NCBI RefSeq assembly: GCF_008119785.1
Contig: NZ_VSFA01000018.1
Span: forward strand, 34,410-98,409
DNA length: 64,000 nucleotides
Reading direction: 5' to 3'
From: Micromonospora sp. MP36
GTDB lineage: Bacteria > Actinomycetota > Actinomycetes > Mycobacteriales > Micromonosporaceae
In this document: piece by piece, positions 48,692 to 57,292 of the stretch
How the letters are laid out: each line of letters begins with the position of its first letter
Position numbering within the stretch: position 1 is the stretch's first letter
Notes under the pieces: model-generated
Told to the model about the DNA's origin: nothing
What the model saw: only the letters and a program-made list of their open reading frames with translations
The model's database searches: none
Program-made: the position numbers and the translations under genes

Positions 48692-51600
48692 ATGCTCATA
48701 TCTGTTCGCTCGATCCGACGTTCAACTGCCGCCGTCGGCGTCGCGCTGATGCTTGCCGCCAGCGTCCTGGCCAGCAGGCCGGCGATGGCCGCCGAGTCCC
48801 GAGAGCTCGGGGCCGTGACCGGCTTCCACGCCGACCGGGCGACCTACACGCTCACCGCAGGCGACGCCCGGGTCCGGGTGGCGTTCCTCACCGACGACGT
48901 GTTCCGGATCTGGCTCGCGCCCGACGGACAGTTCACCGACCCGGCCAACACCCCACCCGATGACCCCGCGGCGCCGGACGCCAACATCGTGGTCAAGACC
49001 GACTACCCGAACCCGCAGACGTCGTGGTCCGACGCCGGCGGCTACTACTCGCTACGCACCAGCGCCATCGAGGTCCGGGCGTACAAGTCACCGTTGCGTT
49101 TCGCGCTGCACCGGGCCGACGGCAGCACGGTGTGGTCGGAGACCCAGCCGCTCCGCTGGACCGACACCACCACGTCGCAGACGCTGGCCCGCGGCGCGAC
49201 CGAGCAGTTCCTCGGCGGTGGCATGCAGAACGGGCGGTTCAGCCACCGCGGCACCACGATCCAGGTCGCCCGGAACTTCAACTGGGAGGACGGCGGCAAC
49301 CCGAACTCCTCGCCGTACTACATGAGCTCCGCCGGCTACGGTGTGCTGCGCAACACCTTCGCACCGGGTACGTACGCCTTCAACGACCCCGTGGTGTCCA
49401 CCCACAACGAGAAGCGCTTCGACGCCTACTACTTCGTCGGTGACTTCAAGACCGCGCTCAACCGGTACACCGAACTCACCGGGCGACCGTTCCTGCCGCC
49501 GATCTACGGCCTCGAATACGGCGACTCGGACTGCTACAACCGCGGCCACTACGGAGTGGACCCCGACCCGGGCAACAACGGGAAGAACCACCCCGACAAG
49601 CAGACCACGCCGGACGCGGTGAAGATCGCGCAGAAGTTCGTCGACAACGACATGCCGGGTGGCTGGATGCTGGTCAATGACGACTACGGCTGCGGCTACT
49701 CCGACGACCTGGGCTACGAACTCGTCGACGGCACGTACTGGGGCAAGCGAGAAATCAGCCCGCTGCGGCAGACCGGTGACGAGCTGCGCAACCGCAACAT
49801 CGAGATGGGGCTGTGGACCCAGTCCGCGCTCGACCGGCAGCCCGCAGAGGTCGGTGAGGCTGGTGTCCGAGTCCGCAAGCTGGACGTCGCCTGGGTCGGC
49901 CCGGGCTACCGGCACGCGCTCACCGCCTGCGACACCGCCCACGAGGGCATCGAGCAGTACAGCAACGCCCGCGGGTACGCCTGGATGGTCGAGGGCTGGG
50001 CCGGCGCGCAGCGCTGCGCCGTGCAGTGGACCGGCGACCACAGCGGCACCCTCGACGCGATCCGCTGGCAGATCCCGGCGATCCACGGATCCGGCAACTC
50101 CGGCATCGCCTACACCGCCGGCGACGTCGACGGAATCTTCGGTGGCTCCCCCCGAAGCTACGTGCGGGACATGCAGTGGAAGGTCTTCACGCCGGCACTC
50201 ATGACGATGAGCGGCTGGGCCACCCCGGCGGTCAAGCAACCATGGGCGTACGGTGAGCCGTACACCTCGATCAACCGCCGGTACCTGAAGCTACGCGAAC
50301 GGCTCCTGCCGTTCTTCTACTCGTACGCCGCCGAGGCCCACCGCACCGGCACGCCGATCAACCGGTCACTGCCGATCGAGTACCCGAGCGACCCGACAAC
50401 GTACACCGACGCCGCCAGGTACGAATTTCTCGCCGGTCGAGAATTCCTCGTCGCCCCGATGTGGGGCGGGGACGAAACCAAGAACGGCATCTACCTGCCG
50501 GCCGGCACCTGGGTCGACTACTGGACCGGCCAGATCCACCGCGGGCCCACCACACTGAACGGCTACCACGCCCCGCTCGACACGCTGCCGCTGTTCGTCA
50601 AGGCCGGCGCCGTGGTGCCGATGTGGAAGGCCGGCATCAACCGGCACGCCGAGCAGGCACCGGGCGACCGGCTGACGCTCGACGTCTACCCCCAAGGCAG
50701 CTCGTCGTTCCTGCTCTACGAGGACGACCGGGTCACCCGCGAGCACCGCACCGGCAGGTCGGCGACCCAGCGGTTCGACGTCACAGCGCCGGTCGACGAC
50801 CGCGGCGACGTCGTCCTCACCATCGGCGCGAGCATCGGCTCATACACCGGCAAGCCCACCCAGCGGCCCTACGAGGTGACCGCGCACACCAGCACCAAGC
50901 CGCAGGTGGTCAAGGTCGGCGACCAGCCGCTGCGAGAACTGACCGACAAGGCGGCGTACGACGCGGCAACCACCGGCTGGTACTACGCGCCCGGCGACCG
51001 CGCCGGCGTGGTGTGGGTGAAGACCCCCGCGATCTCCACCAGCGCCAGCGCCACGGTCACCCTCGCCGGCACCAGCTCGGTGGGCGGCGCCAAGCCGACC
51101 GACACGCTCGGCACGGTCGAACTGACCGGCCCCCAGCTGTGGAACCCGCCGGGCCAGCCGACCGAGCTCACCGCAACCTTCCGTAACGACGGCACGCACG
51201 CGATGACGAACGTGCGACTGTCCCTCGCCCCGCCGGACGGCTGGACATCGAGCGGCCACGCCGACTTCCCGCGTGTCGAACCCGGCGAGACCGTCACCGC
51301 GCCGCTGAGCGTCACACCGGGACCCGGCATCCGGCCGGCCCCGTACACGCTCCAGCTTGACGCCGCCTACACCGCCCGGAACACGCCGCACCGCACCAGC
51401 GCCGTCACCACAGCGGAGCTGCCCTACGCCTCGATATCCGCCGCGGCGAACGTGGTCGGCATCACCGACGCCCAGACATTCGCCAAGGGCAACTTCGACG
51501 GCGCCGGCAACAGCTTCCACGGCGAGGCGCTGGCCGCCGCGGGATTCCGCCCCGGCGCGACGGTCACCGTCAACGGGGTCGAATTCGGCCTGCCGACCGG

Positions 51601-52438
51601 CGCGCCCGGCACCCCGAACGTGGCGAAGGACATCACCGCACCGATCCTGGTGACCGGAACCGGCAGCCACCTCCACCTGCTCGGTGCCGGCGCCAGCCTG
51701 AACGCCCGCGGAACCGTGACCGTCCTCTACACCGACGGCACCCAGTCCCAGCACACGCTGCAGTTGCCGAACTGGTGCTGCCAGGATCCGGCCACCGGCG
51801 GAGCCAAGCCCGCGGTCACGGTCAAGGGTCGCTACACCCCGGCTGGCCTGGCCAACACCACGACGGACTACCGGGTGTCCTACCAGGCGCTCCCACTCAC
51901 GCCCGGCAAGACGGTCCGCGCGATCCGCCTGCCGGGTGGTCCGCTCGGGTTCTTCGCCGCCACCGTGGCGGACAAGCCGTTGCCGCCGGCGCCGAAGGGC
52001 GAGGCGTGGGTCAGTGACCTGGAATGGATCGATTCGACGAACGGCTGGGGCCCCGTCGAGCGGGACCGCAGCAACGGCGAGAGCGCCGCCGGCGACGGCA
52101 ACCCGATCACCCTGAACAGGGTCAGCTACGCCAAGGGCCTCGGCGCCCACGCAGCCTCATCGGTCAAGGTCAACCTCGACGGCCGGTGCACCCGGTTCAC
52201 GGCGAAGGTGGGCGTGGACGACGAGATGGCCGACCGCGGCTCTGTCGCCTTCCACGTGCTGGTCGACGGTACGACGAAGTACGACTCACCGGTCCTGACC
52301 GGGACCGCCGAGACCGTGAGCGTCGATGTCGACGTGACCGCGGGGAAGGTGCTCGACCTACTGATCACCGACGGCGGCGACGGCGTCGGCAGCGACCACG
52401 GCGACTGGGCCGAGGCCAAACTGTCCTGCAACCCGTAA
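48692..52438 (+). CDS. Secreted GH31 alpha-glycosidase, alpha-GalNAc-ase-like, with NEW3 and NPCBM domains
   Basis: 1248 residues. The signal peptide is ~1-33 (RPAMAAES). The GH31 barrel has YGLEYGDSDCYNRGHYG, nucleophile Asp398 in RKLDVAWVGPGY and acid/base Asp449 in QWTGDHSG. The KLDVAW/WTGDHSG combination resembles the GH31 subgroup acting on alpha-galactosyl or alpha-N-acetylgalactosaminyl residues more than alpha-glucosidases, and the neighbouring GalNAc genes agree; this is from memory. Then come the proximal beta domains, NEW3 (~810-910), an unassigned beta domain (~911-1093) and NPCBM (~1110-1248). ATG 48692 follows GAGGGG and yields the signal peptide. Confidence 0.83.
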   Translation: MLISVRSIRRSTAAVGVALMLAASVLASRPAMAAESRELGAVTGFHADRATYTLTAGDARVRVAFLTDDVFRIWLAPDGQFTDPANTPPDDPAAPDANIVVKTDYPNPQTSWSDAGGYYSLRTSAIEVRAYKSPLRFALHRADGSTVWSETQPLRWTDTTTSQTLARGATEQFLGGGMQNGRFSHRGTTIQVARNFNWEDGGNPNSSPYYMSSAGYGVLRNTFAPGTYAFNDPVVSTHNEKRFDAYYFVGDFKTALNRYTELTGRPFLPPIYGLEYGDSDCYNRGHYGVDPDPGNNGKNHPDKQTTPDAVKIAQKFVDNDMPGGWMLVNDDYGCGYSDDLGYELVDGTYWGKREISPLRQTGDELRNRNIEMGLWTQSALDRQPAEVGEAGVRVRKLDVAWVGPGYRHALTACDTAHEGIEQYSNARGYAWMVEGWAGAQRCAVQWTGDHSGTLDAIRWQIPAIHGSGNSGIAYTAGDVDGIFGGSPRSYVRDMQWKVFTPALMTMSGWATPAVKQPWAYGEPYTSINRRYLKLRERLLPFFYSYAAEAHRTGTPINRSLPIEYPSDPTTYTDAARYEFLAGREFLVAPMWGGDETKNGIYLPAGTWVDYWTGQIHRGPTTLNGYHAPLDTLPLFVKAGAVVPMWKAGINRHAEQAPGDRLTLDVYPQGSSSFLLYEDDRVTREHRTGRSATQRFDVTAPVDDRGDVVLTIGASIGSYTGKPTQRPYEVTAHTSTKPQVVKVGDQPLRELTDKAAYDAATTGWYYAPGDRAGVVWVKTPAISTSASATVTLAGTSSVGGAKPTDTLGTVELTGPQLWNPPGQPTELTATFRNDGTHAMTNVRLSLAPPDGWTSSGHADFPRVEPGETVTAPLSVTPGPGIRPAPYTLQLDAAYTARNTPHRTSAVTTAELPYASISAAANVVGITDAQTFAKGNFDGAGNSFHGEALAAAGFRPGATVTVNGVEFGLPTGAPGTPNVAKDITAPILVTGTGSHLHLLGAGASLNARGTVTVLYTDGTQSQHTLQLPNWCCQDPATGGAKPAVTVKGRYTPAGLANTTTDYRVSYQALPLTPGKTVRAIRLPGGPLGFFAATVADKPLPPAPKGEAWVSDLEWIDSTNGWGPVERDRSNGESAAGDGNPITLNRVSYAKGLGAHAASSVKVNLDGRCTRFTAKVGVDDEMADRGSVAFHVLVDGTTKYDSPVLTGTAETVSVDVDVTAGKVLDLLITDGGDGVGSDHGDWAEAKLSCNP

Positions 52439-52469
52439 GCCGACGGGGCCGTTCCGCGGGTTGATTCCG

Positions 52470-52519
52470 CTACGGCGCCGGCACCACGTTCCACTCGGCA
52501 CGTGTTGCCGGCGCCGTAG
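52470..52519. terminator. Bidirectional terminator after the GH31 gene
   Basis: Perfect 14-bp arms CTACGGCGCCGGCA (52470-52483) and TGCCGGCGCCGTAG (52506-52519), with an inner CACGT/ACGTG pair in the 22-base loop, lie between convergent genes. Confidence 0.75.
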
Positions 52520-52549
52520 TCGGCTCGCTCGCGCGAGCCTTAACAGGCC

Positions 52550-53029
52550 CTAGATGCGGACCGCAGGTGCTGGCCGCCGGAAACGCCGCCAGATCGAACT
52601 GGCTTTCAGCACGCCGTGGGCGACGCCGACGTAGACCGCAGTGGGGCCAAGCACAGCGACCACGCCGCCCAGGCACGCCAACAATGTGCCGACGACCGGT
52701 ACGTCGGTTGCTACTGCCACGACGGCCACGTAGCTCGTGGCCAGCACGGCGGCGACGGCGAACGCGATCAGCAACTTCAGGGGAAGACGCCCGCTTTTCG
52801 TGGCAACCTCGCCGACCAGGCCGGCTGGCACGAACAGCAGCGGCACCAGGGCGGCGCCCACGCCGCCGGCAAGCAGCACCAGCAGTGGACCCGCGAGCGG
52901 ACCACCCGGATCCGCATCGGCCATCACCGCGAACGCGAGCAGTACGACGTATATGACGGCCCCCTGCACGACGAACACCAACCAGGCGGCAGCCGCCCCA
53001 GCAAGGTGCCGGGCGATCTTTCCGATCAT
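52550..53029 (-). CDS. Hypothetical four-helix membrane protein
   Basis: 159 residues with four hydrophobic segments (about 10-35, 45-70, 80-105 and 115-140: AAAAWLVFVVQGAVIYVVLL; LLVLLAGGVGAALVPLLFV; LLIAFAVAAVLATSYVAVV; LLACLGGVVAVLGPTAVYV) and a basic C-terminus (SSIWRRFRRP). No family recognised. The GAGGAGG ribosome site fixes the ATG at 53029. It is convergent with the GH31 gene. Confidence 0.65.
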   Translation of the reverse strand: MIGKIARHLAGAAAAWLVFVVQGAVIYVVLLAFAVMADADPGGPLAGPLLVLLAGGVGAALVPLLFVPAGLVGEVATKSGRLPLKLLIAFAVAAVLATSYVAVVAVATDVPVVGTLLACLGGVVAVLGPTAVYVGVAHGVLKASSIWRRFRRPAPAVRI

Positions 53030-53200
53030 GACGCCTCCTCGCACAACGCTTAGGAGGCTATGCCACGCCGCGTCTTCCTGCGGCCCGGCGCAGGGGAGCA
53101 TGAATGCGTGGGCCGTCCGATCACCCGCGCACCGTCCCCAAACGGGGACCCGTGGGGCCGGTACGATCCGCCCACCGGCTCGCCGAGGAGACTTCTGTTG

Positions 53201-53632
53201 ATGGACGTGGTCGAGACACTGTTGCGTCTAGCCAGCTCGGATGACTACTCGGAGCGGGCGCGTGCCGGCACCGAGTTGAGCCGGTTCGCTGGATCGGGGG
53301 CCGTCGACCAGGTGCTGCTGAAGCTCTTGCTGGATGACGACAACACCTTTCCCGTTCAGGAAACTGCGGAAGCCCTGATCAAGCGCGGCGACAGAGCAGC
53401 GCTCCGTCCGTTCGCTGCGGCCTGGCACATAGCTGACTCAGCGCAGGGCAACACTCACTTGACCGAGATCGCTGACTACCTTTATGGCGCCATCAGTTAC
53501 GGCCGCTGGCTTGACTCGACTGATCCTCAGCGCGCCGGCCTCAGAACGGTGCTTGCGGCACTGCTCGATGACCAGGACCGGGCGGTCCGCAAGGGCGCCG
53601 ACAGCCTGCTCGCCACGCTCCCAACGCGATAG
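53201..53632 (+). CDS. HEAT-repeat-like hypothetical protein
   Basis: 143 residues, all alpha, with two helical-repeat-like stretches (SERARAGTELSRFAGSGAVD; FPVQETAEALIKRGDRAALR) and an ending in AVRKGADSLLATLP, as in HEAT-like or immunity-type helical proteins. GAGGAG lies 9 bases before the ATG. Its codon use is less G/C-biased than its neighbours (AACACC, TTTATG, TCAG-type codons), hinting at acquisition. No function can be assigned. Confidence 0.6.
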   Translation: MDVVETLLRLASSDDYSERARAGTELSRFAGSGAVDQVLLKLLLDDDNTFPVQETAEALIKRGDRAALRPFAAAWHIADSAQGNTHLTEIADYLYGAISYGRWLDSTDPQRAGLRTVLAALLDDQDRAVRKGADSLLATLPTR

Positions 53633-53641
53633 GTCAACGCA

Positions 53642-55066
53642 TTAGGCCGAGGCCATCGGCAGCAGCACGATGAACCGGGTGTCGCCGGGCTGCGACTGCA
53701 CCCGGATGTCACCGTGGTGTTTGTTCACGATGATCCGGTAGGAGATGTCCAACCCCAGGCCGGTGCCCTCGCCGACCGGCTTGGTGGTGTAGAACGGTTC
53801 GAAGATCCGCGGCCGGATCTCCGGCGGGATACCGCTGCCGGTGTCGCGGACCTCCACGATCAGCCGGTCCTCCTTGCGGCCGGTCCGGATGGTCAGTGTG
53901 CCGGTTCCGCCCATCGCGCCGAGCGCGTTGTCGATGAGGTTGGTCCAGACCTGGTTCAGCTCGGCGGCGTACGCCGGGATGGCGGGCAGGGTCTCGTCGT
54001 ACTCCTTCACCACCTGCACCCCGGACGGGATCTTGGCCTGGAGCATGACCAGGGTGGCGTCGAGCAGGTCGTGGACGTCCACGGTCTGGTAGGGCGCCCG
54101 GTCCAGCTGGGAGTACTGCTTCGCGGCGCCGACGAGCCCGGAGATCCGGCCGACCGCGTCGTCGATCTCGCCCATCAACAGTTCGGTGTCGATGGTGTAC
54201 GTGATCCAGTGGATCGCCGACTCCAGGTCGTCGGCCCCGACCGCGGCGTCGACCTGGCTCAGCCACCCCGCGTCGATGCCGCCGGCGACCAGCGTCGGGG
54301 CGATCTCCCAGGCCCCGCGGACACCGTGGTCGTCGAGCCAGTCGGCGAGCTCGTCCTCGGCGTCGCTGGCGGCCAGCGGGGTCAGCGGCGGCGCGGCGCC
54401 GGCCCGCTTCACCGCCTCCTCCTGCAGGGCGACGAGGTCGTGCAGGCGCCGGCCGTCGAGCCGACCGTCGGCGATCAGGGCGAGCTTGTGACGCATCTTC
54501 GCGACCCGGCCGCGCAGTGCGGAGGTGGCCCGGACGGCGGCCGCCGCCGGGTTGTTGAGCTCGTGGGTCAGCCCCGCCGAGAGCGCGCCCAACGCCAGCA
54601 GCCGTTCCCGTTCGCCGACGATGGTCTGTGTGTTGCGCATCCCGATGAACAGCCCCTCTAGGAGGTGGGTGGCCATCGGGAACCAGGCCCGCATCGCCTC
54701 GGCGATGATCTCGGCGGGCAGCGCGAAGACCTCGCAGTCGGTCACCGCGAAGAGGCTGTTTGCGTATTGCTGCTCGGCCAGGTCACCGATGTACGCCTGC
54801 ATCGCGCCGCCGTACACGCCGCGCTGGCTGGTACGGCTCACCTCGACGTCGTCGCCCTGCACCCGCCGGCGCATCGCTACCGTGCCGCTGAGCAGCACGT
54901 AGAAGCAGCTCGCCGGCTCGCCCTCGACGTACACGGCGTCGCCGGCGCGGCGCTGTTCGACCCGGCCGTGTTCGGACAGGTGCGCCAGTTGGTGCGGGGT
55001 GAGCGCCTCGAAGAGGAAGAGGCTCCGCAGCTCGTCGGGGGTGAGCCGGCCGTCTGCCGTGGTCAC
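53642..55066 (-). CDS. Sensor histidine kinase with N-terminal cyclic-nucleotide-binding domain
   Basis: 474 residues. The cNMP-binding fold (~12-135) begins LFLFEALTPHQLAHLSEHGR and includes AVYVEGEPASCFYVLLSGTVA. The phosphoacceptor His is in THELNNPAAAAVRA (~170). The HATPase domain (~355-474) has NLIDNALGAM, DTGSGIPPE and GTGLGLDIS. No membrane segment, so a soluble sensor. The GTG start overlaps the stop of the receiver/flavoreductase gene (GTGA), making a coupled signalling pair. Confidence 0.87.
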   Translation of the reverse strand: MTTADGRLTPDELRSLFLFEALTPHQLAHLSEHGRVEQRRAGDAVYVEGEPASCFYVLLSGTVAMRRRVQGDDVEVSRTSQRGVYGGAMQAYIGDLAEQQYANSLFAVTDCEVFALPAEIIAEAMRAWFPMATHLLEGLFIGMRNTQTIVGERERLLALGALSAGLTHELNNPAAAAVRATSALRGRVAKMRHKLALIADGRLDGRRLHDLVALQEEAVKRAGAAPPLTPLAASDAEDELADWLDDHGVRGAWEIAPTLVAGGIDAGWLSQVDAAVGADDLESAIHWITYTIDTELLMGEIDDAVGRISGLVGAAKQYSQLDRAPYQTVDVHDLLDATLVMLQAKIPSGVQVVKEYDETLPAIPAYAAELNQVWTNLIDNALGAMGGTGTLTIRTGRKEDRLIVEVRDTGSGIPPEIRPRIFEPFYTTKPVGEGTGLGLDISYRIIVNKHHGDIRVQSQPGDTRFIVLLPMASA

Positions 55067-56721
55067 TGTGCCTCCAGGTAGCGGTGCACGAGCGACACCG
55101 CCATCGCGCCCTCGCCGACGGCCGAGGCGACCCGCTTCACCGATTCGGCCCGCACGTCACCGGCGGCGAAGACGCCGGGCATGCTGGACTCCAGGTGGTA
55201 CGGGTCGCGCGGCAGGGTCCAGCCGGGCGGCCGCCGGCCGCCTCTGGTCAGGTCGGGGCCGGTGAGGACGAACCCGCGCGGGTCGCGGGCGACGGCCCCG
55301 TCGAGCCAGTCGGTGCGGGGCTCCGCGCCGATGAACACGAACAGCCACGAGGTGTCGACCTGGCGGACCTCGCCGCTGCGGATGTCGCGCAGGGTCACCT
55401 GCTCGAGGTGCTCCTGGCCGGCTCCGGCGGCCACCTCCGTGTGGGGGTGGACCTCGATGTTGTCGATCCGCGCGATCTGCTCGATCAGGTAGCTGGACAT
55501 CGACCGGGTCAGGTCGGCGCCGCGGATCAGCAGGTGCACCCGCCGGGCGTACCGGGAGAAGTGCACGGCGGCCTGGCCGGCGGAGTTCGCCCCGCCCACG
55601 ATGTAGACGTCCTGCCCGGAGCAGCTCGGCGCCTCACTCGCCACGGAGCCGTAGAAGCAGCCGCGGCCGGTCAGCTCCGCCAGGCCGGGTGCCGGGAGCA
55701 TCCGGTACGAGACGCCGGTGGCGAGCACGACCGTGTGGGTGGCGATGCTGCTGCCGTCGGCGAACCGCAGCACCCGCGCCGCCCCGGCGTCCTCCAGGGC
55801 CACCACCTCGCGGGCGGTGAGCAGTTCGCTGCCGAAGCGCAGCGCCTGCCGACGTGCCCGGTCGGTCAGCTGGGCGCCGGAGACGCCGTCGGGGAAGCCG
55901 AGGTAGTTCTCGATCCGGCTGCTCTGCCCGGCCTGGCCGCCGGTGGCCCGCCGCTCGACCAGCACGGTCCGCAGCCCCTCGGAGGCGCCGTAGACGGCGG
56001 CGCCGAGCCCGGCCGGGCCGGCCCCGACGACCACCAGGTCGTAGAAGTCCGCGGCGGGCGCCGTGGTCAGCCCCACGTGCGCGGCCAGGTCGGCCTCGGT
56101 CGGCTGCACCAGCGACTTGCCCTCGGTCGTGACGATCAGGGGTACGTCGTTCGCGGTCACCCCTGCCGCCGCCAGCAGCTCGGCGCCCTCGGGCTCGTCG
56201 GCGAGCACCCAGCGGAACGGCACGAGGTTGCGGGCCAGGAAGTCGCGCGCCTTGAAGGACGGAGCCGACCAGCGGTGCCCGACCACGCGCAGGTCGGTGG
56301 TGGGCGCCGTAGCGGTGGCCAGCCAGGCCTCCAGCAGCGAGTCCAGCACCGGATAGAGCTTCTCCTCCGGCGGGTGCCACGGCTTGAGCAGGTAGTGGTC
56401 GAGGTCGACGACGTTGATCGCGTTGATCGCGGCGTCGGTGTCGGCGTACGCGGTCAGCAGGACCCGACGGGCGGCCGGGAAGAGATCCATGGCGGCCTCG
56501 AGGAACTCGATGCCGTTCATCTGGGGCATCCGGTAGTCCGCGATCAGCACGGCGACCTGCTCCCCGCGCAGTTTCAGCTCGCGGAGCGCCTCCAGCGCCG
56601 CCTCGGCGGAGTCGGCCCGCACCACGCGGTAGCGGTCGCCGTAGCGGCGGCGGATGTCGCGGGCGACCGCCCGGGAGACGGCCGGGTCGTCGTCGACGGT
56701 GAGGATCGCGGGGTTGGGCAT
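55063..56721 (-). CDS. Response-regulator receiver fused to thioredoxin-reductase-like FAD oxidoreductase
   Basis: 552 residues. The receiver domain (~1-125) has ILTVDDDPAVSRAV, the phosphoacceptor Asp in VLIADYRMPQMNGIEFL (~56) and the Lys in HYLLKPW. A linker with a thioredoxin-like middle (~130-215) follows, then the FAD/NADPH domain (~225-552): VVVGAGPAGLGAAVYGASEG, YIVGGANSAGQAAVHFSRY and MPGVFAAGDVRA. The redox CxxC of thioredoxin reductase is missing; the region reads GRGCFYGSVASEAPSCSGQ. It is the partner of the kinase downstream. ATG 56721 begins the receiver motif. Confidence 0.87.
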   Translation of the reverse strand: MPNPAILTVDDDPAVSRAVARDIRRRYGDRYRVVRADSAEAALEALRELKLRGEQVAVLIADYRMPQMNGIEFLEAAMDLFPAARRVLLTAYADTDAAINAINVVDLDHYLLKPWHPPEEKLYPVLDSLLEAWLATATAPTTDLRVVGHRWSAPSFKARDFLARNLVPFRWVLADEPEGAELLAAAGVTANDVPLIVTTEGKSLVQPTEADLAAHVGLTTAPAADFYDLVVVGAGPAGLGAAVYGASEGLRTVLVERRATGGQAGQSSRIENYLGFPDGVSGAQLTDRARRQALRFGSELLTAREVVALEDAGAARVLRFADGSSIATHTVVLATGVSYRMLPAPGLAELTGRGCFYGSVASEAPSCSGQDVYIVGGANSAGQAAVHFSRYARRVHLLIRGADLTRSMSSYLIEQIARIDNIEVHPHTEVAAGAGQEHLEQVTLRDIRSGEVRQVDTSWLFVFIGAEPRTDWLDGAVARDPRGFVLTGPDLTRGGRRPPGWTLPRDPYHLESSMPGVFAAGDVRAESVKRVASAVGEGAMAVSLVHRYLEAQ

Positions 56722-56780
56722 GCCGTCAACTAAAGCACCCCTCGCGAGGTGGGTCCGAGCGGGAAGCCGCGCGACGCCGT

Positions 56781-56801
56781 GTTCTGGATGCAATCAAGAA
56801 C
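56781..56801. promoter_or_regulatory. Fur/CatR-type operator upstream of furA-katG
   Basis: The 21-base sequence is a near-perfect palindrome, GTTCTnGAT - 3 bases - ATCnAGAAC, one mismatched pair. It lies over the -35 region of the furA promoter. This is the spacing expected for an autoregulated FurA operator. Confidence 0.6.
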
Positions 56802-56810
56802 AAAGCGGAG

Positions 56811-56816
56811 CATACT
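56811..56816 (+). promoter_or_regulatory. -10 box of the furA-katG transcript
   Basis: CATACT stands 7 bases before the GTG at 56824, so transcription probably begins at the start codon (leaderless), as reported for mycobacterial furA. Confidence 0.5.
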
Positions 56817-56823
56817 GCGCAAC

Positions 56824-57258
56824 GTGGCCACGATTCCGGACTTCGAGCGCATGCTGCGCGGCGCCGCGCTCCGGGTGACCCGTCCACGGCTGGCGGTGCT
56901 GAGCGCGGTGCACGCGCATCCACATGCCGACACCGCGTCGATCTTCGGCGCCGTACGCAGGGCACTTCCCGAGGTGTCCCACCAGGCCGTGTACGACGTG
57001 CTGCACGCGCTCACCGCCGCGGGGCTGGTGCGGCGTATCCAGCCCGCCGGCTCCGTGGCGCGCTACGAGTCGCGGGTCGGGGACAACCACCACCACGTGG
57101 TGTGCCGGTCGTGTGGCGCCATCGCCGACGTCGACTGCGCCGTCGGCGAGGCGCCCTGCCTGACCGCGTCCGACAACCGGGGCTTCTCGGTCGACGAGGC
57201 CGAGGTCACCTACTGGGGTGTTTGTCCCGAGTGTCTCGCGGCACCAGCAGCCAGTTGA
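56824..57258 (+). CDS. furA: Fur family repressor of katG (FurA type)
   Basis: 144 residues. The winged HTH (~5-80) has GAALRVTRPRLAVLSAVHAHPHAD and VSHQAVYDVLHALTAAGLVRRI; metal-sensing histidines lie in GDNHHHVVCRSCG. Two CxxC pairs, C94/C97 and C134/C137 (CPEC), are structural-zinc ligands. It would repress itself and katG until peroxide or iron change. GTG 56824 is chosen from the -10 distance; the frame is open to ATG 56788 and 56749. It is followed after 34 bases by katG. Confidence 0.87.
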   Translation: MATIPDFERMLRGAALRVTRPRLAVLSAVHAHPHADTASIFGAVRRALPEVSHQAVYDVLHALTAAGLVRRIQPAGSVARYESRVGDNHHHVVCRSCGAIADVDCAVGEAPCLTASDNRGFSVDEAEVTYWGVCPECLAAPAAS

Positions 57259-57292
57259 CAGAACGAGTCATCAAGACGGGAGAAGGAGCGAC

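Noticed and set aside
53714..56733. Long plus-strand frames opposite the kinase and flavoreductase genes
   Set aside because: Composition typical of antisense frames (His/Arg/Val/Gly rich); the minus-strand products carry all expected motifs.
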